64,000 nt of DNA from Ideonella_A intermedia_A (lineage in GTDB: Bacteria; Pseudomonadota; Gammaproteobacteria; Burkholderiales; Burkholderiaceae_C): positions 47,464 to 111,463 of the forward strand of contig CALRPU020000016.1 in assembly GCA_943370175.1 (NCBI GenBank), read 5' to 3'. A program made the translations under genes and the position numbers. Below are positions 57,463-64,000 of the stretch, piece after piece (the first letter of the stretch is position 1; the number at the start of each line of letters is the position of its first letter). Under the pieces are notes generated by a model that saw only the letters and a list, made by a program, of their open reading frames with translations, was not told the DNA's origin and searched no databases.

Positions 57463-58404
57463 ATGCGTTTTTCGGTGTACCAGACCAGCCGCAAGGGCGG
57501 CCGCGACAAGAACGAAGACCGGATGGGCTACACCTACACCCGTCACGCGGGCTTGTTCGCGGTCGCCGACGGCATGGGCGGCCACCCGGAAGGCGAGGTG
57601 GCGGCGCAGCTGGCCTTGCAGACCCTGGCCGGGCGCTTTCAGCGCGAATGCCGCCCCCGCCTGGACGACCCGCTGGGTTTTCTTCAAGAAGCGATCGTGG
57701 CCGGTCACCACCAGCTGCAGCGCTATGGCGAACGCAAGGCCATGCGCGACACGCCGCGCACGACCATCGTGGCCTGTGTGCTGCAAGGCAGCCACGCGTA
57801 CTGGGCCCATTGCGGCGACTCGCGCCTCTACCACGTGCGCGCAGGCCAGCTGCTGGCACGCACGCGCGACCACTCCTACACCGAACTTCAGCTGCTGCAA
57901 GGCCCCAACGCGCAGACGGAGCGCTACAACCGAAATGTGCTCTTCACCTGCCTGGGCAGCCCCGGGTTGCCGGTGATCGACACGGCCGGCCCGGTGGCGC
58001 TGCGCACGGGCGACCGCCTGCTGCTTTGCTCCGACGGGCTGTGGGGGTCGGTGGACGACGAGGCGATCTCGGCCGGCTTGTCCAGCGCCGACATCGCCCG
58101 ATCGGCCCCCGACCTGGTCGAGCTTGCCTTGCGCAACGGCGGTCCGCGCAGCGACAACGTCACCGTCGTGGCCATGGAGTGGGAGGGCGCCGAGGACGAC
58201 GAGTTCGGCTCGCAGCCCGTGCCCGAGGCCTTGGGCGGCGGTGCGGACGATGACGGCGCCTCGGCACTGGCTTTCGCGTCCACCATCCGCTCTCAACTCG
58301 GGCCCGATGAGCGGGCCCCGACTGAAGACGAGCTCGACATCGAGCGCTCCATCCGGGAAATCAACGAGGCCATCCGGCGCTCGGCCCCGCTGTCCAAACC
58401 TTGA
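57463..58404 (+). CDS. PP2C-family Ser/Thr phosphatase
   Basis: A 313-residue phosphatase that probably reverses the upstream kinase. The PP2C motifs are NEDRMG, VADGMGGHPEGE, AHCGDSRLYHVR, LLLCSDGLWG and RSDNVTVVAMEW, with all metal-binding aspartates visible. The C-terminal 75 residues (acidic and Ala-rich, ending DELDIERSIREINEAIRRSA) form an extra tail with a predicted helix. The stop is 10 bases before the rph start. Confidence 0.94.
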   Translation: MRFSVYQTSRKGGRDKNEDRMGYTYTRHAGLFAVADGMGGHPEGEVAAQLALQTLAGRFQRECRPRLDDPLGFLQEAIVAGHHQLQRYGERKAMRDTPRTTIVACVLQGSHAYWAHCGDSRLYHVRAGQLLARTRDHSYTELQLLQGPNAQTERYNRNVLFTCLGSPGLPVIDTAGPVALRTGDRLLLCSDGLWGSVDDEAISAGLSSADIARSAPDLVELALRNGGPRSDNVTVVAMEWEGAEDDEFGSQPVPEALGGGADDDGASALAFASTIRSQLGPDERAPTEDELDIERSIREINEAIRRSAPLSKP

Positions 58405-58414
58405 AAGTTCTGCC

Positions 58415-59143
58415 ATGAGTTTTGTTCGCACGCAGGGGCGTGCCGCGGACGCGTTGCGCCCGGTTCGCCTGGTTCGCCACTTCACGCGCCACGCCGAAGG
58501 CGCGGTGCTGGTGTGTTTCGGCGACACGCAGGTGCTGTGCACCGCCTCGGTCGAAGAGCGCGTGCCGCCCCACAAGCGCGGCAGCGGCGAAGGCTGGGTC
58601 ACCGCCGAATACGGCATGCTGCCGCGCGCCACCCACACGCGCAGCGACCGCGAAGCGGCCAAGGGCAAGCAAAGCGGCCGCACCCAGGAAATCCAGCGAC
58701 TGATCGGTCGGTCGATGCGCTGTGTGTTCGACCTGTCGCTGTTGGGCGAACGCACCATCTCGCTGGACTGCGACGTGCTGCAGGCCGATGGCGGCACGCG
58801 CACCGCCGCCATCACCGGGGCCTACGTGGCGGCGCACGACGCGGTGAGCTGGCTGCTGGCGCAAGGCAAGATCAGCCGCAGTCCGCTGCGCGACGCGGTG
58901 GCGGCGGTCTCGGTGGGCATCGTCGACGGCACGCCGTTGCTGGACCTCGAGTACGTCGAAGACTCGGCCTGCGACACCGACATGAACGTGGTCATGACCG
59001 GCGCTGGCGGCTTCGTTGAAGTGCAGGGCACGGCCGAAGGCGCCGCCTTCAGCCGCGCCGAAATGGACCGTTTGCTCGGCCTCGCCGACCAGGGCATCCG
59101 CGCGCTGATCGCCGCGCAGCAGCGCGCCTTGCAGGAGCCGTGA
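58415..59143 (+). CDS. rph: RNase PH
   Basis: A 242-residue phosphorolytic 3'-5' exoribonuclease that trims tRNA 3' ends. Family motifs are LRPVRLVRHFTRHAEGAVLVCFGDTQVLCTASVEE, WVTAEYGMLPRATHTRSDREA, SGRTQEIQRLIGRSMR, LDCDVLQADGGTRTAAITGAYVA and EVQGTAEGAAFSRAEM. The length matches the family. The stop shares its last base with the rdgB ATG (TGATG), so the two are translationally coupled. Confidence 0.96.
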   Translation: MSFVRTQGRAADALRPVRLVRHFTRHAEGAVLVCFGDTQVLCTASVEERVPPHKRGSGEGWVTAEYGMLPRATHTRSDREAAKGKQSGRTQEIQRLIGRSMRCVFDLSLLGERTISLDCDVLQADGGTRTAAITGAYVAAHDAVSWLLAQGKISRSPLRDAVAAVSVGIVDGTPLLDLEYVEDSACDTDMNVVMTGAGGFVEVQGTAEGAAFSRAEMDRLLGLADQGIRALIAAQQRALQEP

Positions 59144-59772
59144 TGCGACTGGTGCTGGCATCGAACAACGCCAAGAAGCTGTCCGAGCTGAAGGCGCTGC
59201 TCGCGCCCCTGGCGCTGGACGTCGTGGGTCAGGGCAGTTTGGGCGTCGACGAGGCGGACGAGCCTTTTCACAGCTTCGTCGAGAACGCGCTGACCAAGGC
59301 GCGCCACGCGGCCCGGCTCACCGGTGGAGCGGCCATGGCCGACGACTCCGGCCTGTGTGTGGACGCGCTGGGCGGTGCCCCCGGCGTGGTGTCGGCCAAC
59401 TACGCCACGGTGGCGTTGCCGCCGGGCGATCGCGAAGCCCGGCGACGCGTTCAAGACGCCGCCAACAACCAGCGCCTGCTTCAGGACATGCATGGCGTCG
59501 CGGACCGGCGCTGCCGCTTTGTCTGCACCCTGGTGGCCGTTCGTCACGCCGACGACCCCGAGCCCCTGGTGGCGGTGGGCCGCTGGCACGGCGCATTGCT
59601 CGAGGCCGAGCGCGGGGCTCAGGGCTTCGGCTACGACCCGCTGATGTTCGTCCCGGCCCTGAACTGCACCGTCGCCGAGATGGACGCGGCGCTGAAGAAC
59701 GCCCACAGCCACCGCGCGATGGCCATGGCCCAGATGCTCGGCCTGTTGCGCGAGGCCTGGCACCTTGGTTGA
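59143..59772 (+). CDS. rdgB: RdgB/HAM1 XTP/dITP pyrophosphatase
   Basis: A 209-residue house-cleaning enzyme that hydrolyses dITP and XTP and so keeps non-standard purines out of DNA. Motifs: LVLASNNAKKLSELKALL at the start, SFVENALTKARHAARLTGGAAMADDSGLCVDALGGAPGVVSANYA, GFGYDPLMFVP and LKNAHSHRAMAM. ATG 59143 is preferred to the GTG three bases before it, because GGAG (59134-59137) is 5 bases from the ATG and only 2 from the GTG. Confidence 0.95.
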   Translation: MRLVLASNNAKKLSELKALLAPLALDVVGQGSLGVDEADEPFHSFVENALTKARHAARLTGGAAMADDSGLCVDALGGAPGVVSANYATVALPPGDREARRRVQDAANNQRLLQDMHGVADRRCRFVCTLVAVRHADDPEPLVAVGRWHGALLEAERGAQGFGYDPLMFVPALNCTVAEMDAALKNAHSHRAMAMAQMLGLLREAWHLG

Positions 59773-61039
59773 TCGGTCCACATCCGAGGCGCCGCGAACC
59801 GTGCCCATCGGCACCGCCCCCAAGCAGCCGCCCACGCTCAGCGCCGCCGAACGCCTGTTGCACTTCATGCGTCCGGGCACCTTGACGCTGGGCGCCTTGC
59901 CGCCGCTGTCGCTGTACGTGCACCTGCCTTGGTGCCTGAAGAAGTGCCCTTACTGTGACTTCAATTCGCACGAGTCCCGCCAGGGCCCGCCGCCGGAGTC
60001 CGACTACCTGGACGCCCTGCGCAGCGACCTGGAAGCGGCTTTGCCCCTGGTGTGGGGTCGGCGGGTGCACAGCGTGTTCATCGGTGGCGGTACACCCAGC
60101 CTGTTTTCGCCGGCCGCCATCGCGCAGTTGATTGCCGACCTGCGTGCGCGCCTGACGCTGGAGCCGGGCTGCGAGATCACGCTGGAGGCCAACCCAGGCA
60201 CCTTCGAGCGCGACCGCTTTCGCGCCTTCCGCGACGCCGGGGTAACGCGCTTGTCGATCGGGGTGCAGAGCTTCGACGACCGCCACCTTGCGGCGCTGGG
60301 CCGCGTGCACGATGCCGAGCAGGCCCGCGCCGCCGTGGACGAGGCGGCCCGCTGCTTTGAGACCTTCAACCTCGACCTGATGTACGCGTTGCCCGGCCAG
60401 ACCCTGGCCGACCTGGGCCGCGAGCTGGACACCGCGCTGGCGTTCAGGCCACCGCACCTGTCGATCTACCACCTGACGGTCGAGCCCAACACCCGCTTTG
60501 CCAACCAGCCCCCGGCGGACCTGCCCGACGACGACCTTGCCAGCGACATGCTGGATTTGATCGTCGACCGCACCGCCGCAGTCGGCCTGGAACGCTACGA
60601 GGTGTCGGCCTTTGCGCGGCCATCACACCGCTGCGTGCACAACCTGAACTATTGGCAGTTTGGTGATTACCTGGGCATCGGTGCCGGCGCCCACAGCAAG
60701 CTCAGTTTCGCGCACCGCGTCGTGCGCCAGGTGCGCTGGCGTGAGCCAGCAACCTACATGACGCAGGCCCGCGTGGGTCAGGCGGTGTCGAATGAAGAGG
60801 AGGTGGGCCGGTCGGCGCTGCCCTTCGAGTTCGCGCTGAACGCGCTTCGACTGCGCGAGGGCTTCAGCCTGCAGGCGTTCACCGAGCGCACCGGCCTGCC
60901 GGTGTCGGCGCTCGCCGCCGCCCGCGCCGAAGGCGAGCGGCGCGGTCTGCTGCAACCCGATCCGGCCCGGGTCGTGCCCACCGCGCGCGGCTACGACTTT
61001 CTGAACGACCTGCAGACGCTGTTCCTGCCGCCCCGCTGA
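59765..61039 (+). CDS. hemW: HemW-like radical SAM haem chaperone
   Basis: A radical SAM protein of the HemN-like/HemW group, a haem-binding chaperone that is often mis-named coproporphyrinogen oxidase. The cluster motif is CLKKCPYC in YVHLPWCLKKCPYCDFNSH, then VFIGGGTPSLFS, ITLEANPGTFE and LSIGVQSFDDRHLAALGRVHD. The C-terminal HemN_C region is GRSALPFEFALNALRLREGFSLQAFTERTG. It lacks the extra N-terminal residues of true HemN. The start is unsure: TTG 59765 overlaps rdgB by 8 bases, with GTG 59801 and ATG 59867 possible. Last gene of the kinase-phosphatase-rph-rdgB-hemW group. Confidence 0.92.
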   Translation: MVDRSTSEAPRTVPIGTAPKQPPTLSAAERLLHFMRPGTLTLGALPPLSLYVHLPWCLKKCPYCDFNSHESRQGPPPESDYLDALRSDLEAALPLVWGRRVHSVFIGGGTPSLFSPAAIAQLIADLRARLTLEPGCEITLEANPGTFERDRFRAFRDAGVTRLSIGVQSFDDRHLAALGRVHDAEQARAAVDEAARCFETFNLDLMYALPGQTLADLGRELDTALAFRPPHLSIYHLTVEPNTRFANQPPADLPDDDLASDMLDLIVDRTAAVGLERYEVSAFARPSHRCVHNLNYWQFGDYLGIGAGAHSKLSFAHRVVRQVRWREPATYMTQARVGQAVSNEEEVGRSALPFEFALNALRLREGFSLQAFTERTGLPVSALAAARAEGERRGLLQPDPARVVPTARGYDFLNDLQTLFLPPR

Positions 61040-61094
61040 GCCGCGCCGTCGTGGCCGCGCGCCACCGCCCCGGCTCGGACGTTGGCGACCGCGC

Positions 61095-62231
61095 TCAAAC
61101 CCGCGTCATCGACGCGCCGCCGGTGCTTCGCAGCTTCTCCAGCAGGCGCGGGGCGATCTGTGTCAGCGGCAGCACTTCGGTGGCGGCGCCGGCGGCGATG
61201 GCTTCGCGGGGCATGCCAAACACCACGCACGTGGCTTCGTCCTGCACGTAGTTGACGCTGCCAGCGTCCAGCATCTCGCGCATGGCGCGGGCGCCGTCGG
61301 CGCCCATGCCGGTCAGCATCACGCCCACGGCGTTCGGCCCCACGACCCGCGCGGCGGACTTGAACAGCACCTCCACCGAGGGCTTGTGCCGGTTCACCGG
61401 CTCGCCGTCCTGCACGCGGGCGATGTAGTTTGCGCCGCTGCGTTCCACGCTGAGGTGCAGCCCGCCAGGGGCGATGTAGGCGTGGCCCGGAAGAATCCGC
61501 TCGCCGTCTCGGGCCTCGGCCACGCGGATGCGGCACAAGCCGTCCAGTCGCGCGGCATAGCTTTTGGTGAACCCGGGCGGCATGTGCTGGGTGATGACCA
61601 CGGCCGGGCTGTCGGGCGGCAGGTGCATCAGCAGCTCCTTGGTGGCCTCGGTGCCGCCGGTGGATGCCCCGATGAAGATGATTTTCTCGGTCGACAGGCG
61701 CCCCACTGGGCTGCCACCGACCGGTCGCGCGGGCGGCGCCGCGCGCGGGACCGCCGTGGCCCCCGCCGCGGCGGGCCCAGTCGATGTTCCCGCGGTCGGG
61801 GCCGGCACCGCCGCCGGCAGGCGGCGCAGGTGGGCCTTTGACGCGATGCGGATCTTGTCGGTGATGTCGTCGGCCAGGCGCTTCAGGCCGTCGGCCACGC
61901 CGATTTTCGGTTTGGCGACGAAGTCGATGGCGCCCAGCTCGAGCGCGCGCAGCGTGGTGTCCGCGCCGCGTTCGGTGAGCGTCGACACCATCACCACCGG
62001 CATCGGCCGCAGCCGCATCAGCTTGCTGAGGAAGTCGATGCCGTCCATGCGCGGCATTTCCACGTCCAGCGTGATCACGTCCGGGTTCAGGTTGCGGATC
62101 ATCTCGCGGGCCACCAGCGGGTCGCTGGCCGCGCCGATGCATTCCATGTCCACCTGGCGGTTGATGATCTCGGCCAGCAGGCTGCGCACCAGCGCCGAAT
62201 CGTCCACCACCACCACGCGCGTCTTTGCCAT
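61095..62231 (-). CDS. cheB: CheB, receptor methylesterase response regulator
   Basis: A 378-residue adaptation enzyme that removes receptor methyl groups after phosphorylation by CheA. The receiver domain carries VVVDDSALVRSLL and the phosphoacceptor in VITLDVEMPRMDG. A Pro/Ala-rich linker (about 135-185) leads to the methylesterase domain with Ser in FIGASTGGTEA, His in ITQHMPPGFTKSYA and Asp in LTGMGADGARAM. AAGAGA precedes the ATG. It follows cheD after 42 bases on the same strand. Confidence 0.96.
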   Translation of the reverse strand: MAKTRVVVVDDSALVRSLLAEIINRQVDMECIGAASDPLVAREMIRNLNPDVITLDVEMPRMDGIDFLSKLMRLRPMPVVMVSTLTERGADTTLRALELGAIDFVAKPKIGVADGLKRLADDITDKIRIASKAHLRRLPAAVPAPTAGTSTGPAAAGATAVPRAAPPARPVGGSPVGRLSTEKIIFIGASTGGTEATKELLMHLPPDSPAVVITQHMPPGFTKSYAARLDGLCRIRVAEARDGERILPGHAYIAPGGLHLSVERSGANYIARVQDGEPVNRHKPSVEVLFKSAARVVGPNAVGVMLTGMGADGARAMREMLDAGSVNYVQDEATCVVFGMPREAIAAGAATEVLPLTQIAPRLLEKLRSTGGASMTRV

Positions 62232-62273
62232 GTCCGTCTCTTCGTTCTTGTTGCTTGGTTCGGTCGTCGTGCT

Positions 62274-62918
62274 TCAGAACAGGTCGACCGACCCGCCCTT
62301 GGCGGCCACCGGCACGGCGCGCTGCACCGCGGCACGGTCCTGCGCCACCAAGGCGTCCGGGTTGTCGGGCAGCAGCCGCTTGATCATGGCCTTGCCGCTG
62401 GCCGGCAGGAAGCACACCTTGCGCGGGTAGATGTCCAGCACGTCCTTGGACACCACCGGAATGCGCTCTGTCTTGAGGTAGTCCATCACGAAGCGTGTGT
62501 TGCGCTCGCCGACGTTCATCGAGTTCATGCCGCTGACGACCTGCCCACCGCCAAACACCTTGGCCTCCAGCGTGCCGCGCGTGGCCCCCAGCTTCATCAG
62601 CTCGTTGATCAGCACTTCCATCGCGTAGGACCCGTAGCGCCCGCTGGCCGGATCACCCACGCCGCCGTCGGGCAGCATGAAGTGGTTCATGCCGCCCACG
62701 TGGGCATGGCGGTCCCACAGGCACGCCGCGATGCACGAGCCGAGGGTGGTCATCAGCAGGATGTCTTCGTTGTGCACGAAGTATTCGCCCGGCAGGATCT
62801 TGACCGCCTCGTTCTTGAAGTGGGCGTCGTAATAGAAAAAGGACGCTTCGCCGGACTTGCGCGGCTGAGCCTTCAGGCGCGCCAGCCGGCCATCGGCGGG
62901 GCGTGTGAGGGTCGTCAT
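62274..62918 (-). CDS. cheD: CheD, chemoreceptor glutamine deamidase
   Basis: A 214-residue enzyme that deamidates glutamines in receptor methylation regions. The catalytic Cys is in TTLGSCIAACLWD and the His in GGMNHFMLPD, with conserved KVFGGGQVVSGMNSMNVGERNTRFV. The C-terminus ends KGGSVDLF, similar to the tail of the CheZ-like protein in the other che cluster. ATG 62918 is chosen over a GTG at 62945 because AAGGGG lies about 8 bases upstream of it. It sits between cheR and cheB. Confidence 0.95.
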   Translation of the reverse strand: MTTLTRPADGRLARLKAQPRKSGEASFFYYDAHFKNEAVKILPGEYFVHNEDILLMTTLGSCIAACLWDRHAHVGGMNHFMLPDGGVGDPASGRYGSYAMEVLINELMKLGATRGTLEAKVFGGGQVVSGMNSMNVGERNTRFVMDYLKTERIPVVSKDVLDIYPRKVCFLPASGKAMIKRLLPDNPDALVAQDRAAVQRAVPVAAKGGSVDLF

Positions 62919-62957
62919 GGCCACCCCTTCAGCGCGACCTGGCACCGGGCGGCGGGG

Positions 62958-63824
62958 TCAAAGGCGTTCATAGATGGTCTTTCCACGCAGGCGGAACAGG
63001 TCCTTGGACTCGGTGAAGTTCTCCGAATGCCCGACGTACAACATGCTCCTGGGCTTCATCACGGCGTGAATTTTCTCCAGGACCTTGCGCTGTGTGGGCG
63101 CGTCGAAATAGATCATCACGTTGCGGCAGAACACGATGTCGAAGGGTTCTCCCAGCGACCAGCGCGCGTCCATCAGGTTGTGCGCCTTGAACTCGACCAT
63201 GCGGGCCAGTTCCGGCTTTACGCGGATGTAGCCGCTGTTGGCGCCTTTGCCACGCAGGAAGTGCGCGCGCAGCCGTTCGGGGCTGAGCCCGCGGGCATCG
63301 GCGGAGTAAACCCCGGCGGCGGCCGTCGCCAGCACGCGGGTGTCGATGTCGCTGGCGACGATCCGGGTGTTGGCGTGCGTGCCCAGGGCCTCCGCGACCG
63401 TCATCGCGATCGAATAGGGCTCCTCGCCGGTGGACGCGGCGTTGCACCAGATGCGCAGGCTGCCGGGGCGCTGCGCCTTCAGGTCCTCGGCGAGCACCTG
63501 AAAGTGGTGGTCTTCCCGGAAGAACGCCGTCAGGTTGGTGGTCAGGCAGTTGACGAACTCCTGCCATTCGGCGTCGCCGGCCGCCCCGCTGCTGGCTTCG
63601 AGCCACTGCAAGTAGCTGGAGAACGAGCGGTGGCCGGTTTCTCGCAGCCGCCGCGACAGCCGGCTGTAGACCATCGCCTGCTTGCCCTCGTGCAGGCTGA
63701 TGCCGGCGCGCTGGTAGATCAGCTGCCGCACGCGCTGGAAGGCCTGAACGTCGAAGATGAATTCCTGCTCGCCGCGGCCGTCCGCGGCCTCCGGCCGGTA
63801 GGCGGCCGGCGCCGTGGCGCTCAC
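62958..63824 (-). CDS. cheR: CheR, receptor methyltransferase
   Basis: A 288-residue S-adenosylmethionine-dependent methyltransferase that methylates receptor glutamates. The N-terminal CheR_N domain is FQRVRQLIYQRAGISLHEGKQAMVYSRLSRRLR. The catalytic part has NLTAFFREDHHF, IWCNAASTGEEPYSIAMTV, IVASDIDTRVLATAAAGVY, FDIVFCRNVMIYFD and LYVGHSENF. Receptors ending in a DWETF-type tail, such as the one in this window, bind the CheR beta-subdomain. First gene of the cheR-cheD-cheB cluster, with a FliA-type promoter 72 bases upstream. Confidence 0.96.
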   Translation of the reverse strand: MSATAPAAYRPEAADGRGEQEFIFDVQAFQRVRQLIYQRAGISLHEGKQAMVYSRLSRRLRETGHRSFSSYLQWLEASSGAAGDAEWQEFVNCLTTNLTAFFREDHHFQVLAEDLKAQRPGSLRIWCNAASTGEEPYSIAMTVAEALGTHANTRIVASDIDTRVLATAAAGVYSADARGLSPERLRAHFLRGKGANSGYIRVKPELARMVEFKAHNLMDARWSLGEPFDIVFCRNVMIYFDAPTQRKVLEKIHAVMKPRSMLYVGHSENFTESKDLFRLRGKTIYERL

Positions 63825-63895
63825 TGCGGCCTCCCGGGGCGGGGCGGGCGGGCGGGGGCGTGCAACATCGGTGCGTGCGGCTTGGGCATGACAGC

Positions 63896-63922
63896 TTATC
63901 GGCGCTGCCGGCCCTCACTTGA
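63896..63922 (-). promoter_or_regulatory. FliA (sigma-28) type promoter for cheR-cheD-cheB
   Basis: On the minus strand GCCGATAA, an exact match to the sigma-28 -10 consensus (plus 63896-63903), follows an 11-base spacer from TCAAGTGA (63915-63922), 5 of 8 to TAAAGTTT. It lies 72 bases upstream of the cheR start. Confidence 0.7.
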
Positions 63923-64000
63923 GTTCCGTGCCGGACCGCGCGATCCGGTCTGGCCGCGGCCTGGCTTGCACCGCCGGCATCGCTTGAACTGCGGCCCATT

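Noticed and set aside
59765..61039. True HemN coproporphyrinogen III oxidase
   Set aside because: The N-terminal region specific to HemN is lacking and the gene is in the rdgB-hemW arrangement, so HemW is the better name.
63825..64000. Additional gene upstream of cheR at the window end
   Set aside because: No frame with coding character or motif was found; the stretch holds the FliA-type promoter and GC-rich leader only.

Overview
The window is GC-rich bacterial chromosome, most likely from a betaproteobacterium of the order Burkholderiales in the Leptothrix/Rubrivivax/Rhizobacter neighbourhood. The evidence is gene content and order (greB, spoT, rpoZ, gmk; yicC, Ser/Thr kinase, PP2C, rph, rdgB, hemW), a Burkholderia-type lipase with its dedicated foldase, and a chemotaxis set with FliA-type promoters. 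No rRNA genes or CRISPR array were seen. One tRNA (Arg, anticodon CCT) is present.

Layout. 0-4.6 kb: end of an alpha/beta hydrolase, a small membrane protein, a YchJ-like SEC-C protein, then SOS-controlled imuA-imuB behind a perfect LexA palindrome, facing a solitary F0 subunit c gene. 4.6-17.1 kb, minus strand: an MmyB-type regulator, tRNA-Arg, and a six-gene operon in transcription order moxR-type ATPase, GNAT acetyltransferase, S9 peptidase, VWA protein, tamA, tamB. 17.2-27.4 kb: dihaem cytochrome c, HD-GYP phosphodiesterase, a peptide-type binding protein overlapping a Rieske oxygenase and an adenine/adenosine deaminase, a LigB-type dioxygenase and a large FtsX-family permease. 27.4-33.1 kb, minus strand: chemotaxis genes cheZ-like, cheY, cheA, mcp, cheW. 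33.2-35.0 kb: a REC-histidine kinase with a LuxR-type response regulator. 35.0-38.9 kb: greB, spoT, rpoZ, gmk.

39-51.2 kb, plus strand: a tandem TetR protein, an AraC-type regulator, a MacAB/Lol-like ABC export system with two separate permeases, a secreted dihaem protein, a Crp/Fnr regulator, a secreted lipase and its foldase. 51.26-55.54 kb is a small decayed integrative island. It is bounded by a 26-bp direct repeat of the 3' end of yicC and carries a membrane NERD nuclease-like protein, hipBA, a ParD-like orphan antitoxin and a broken tyrosine integrase. 55.5-61.0 kb: yicC, then divergently the kinase, phosphatase, rph, rdgB and hemW. 61.1-63.8 kb, minus strand: cheB, cheD, cheR.

How parts fit together. 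The two che clusters lie about 28 kb apart, but both carry FliA-like promoters and together encode nearly a whole pathway: receptor with a C-terminal DWETF tether, CheA, CheW, CheY, a CheZ-like candidate phosphatase, and CheR, CheB and CheD for adaptation. The most interesting items are the yicC-targeting island, the CheZ-like protein, a TamA with an apparent lipobox inside a MoxR/VWA operon, the solitary subunit c gene, and the binding protein-Rieske-deaminase gene set. All function calls rest on reading motifs by eye. No database search was run.
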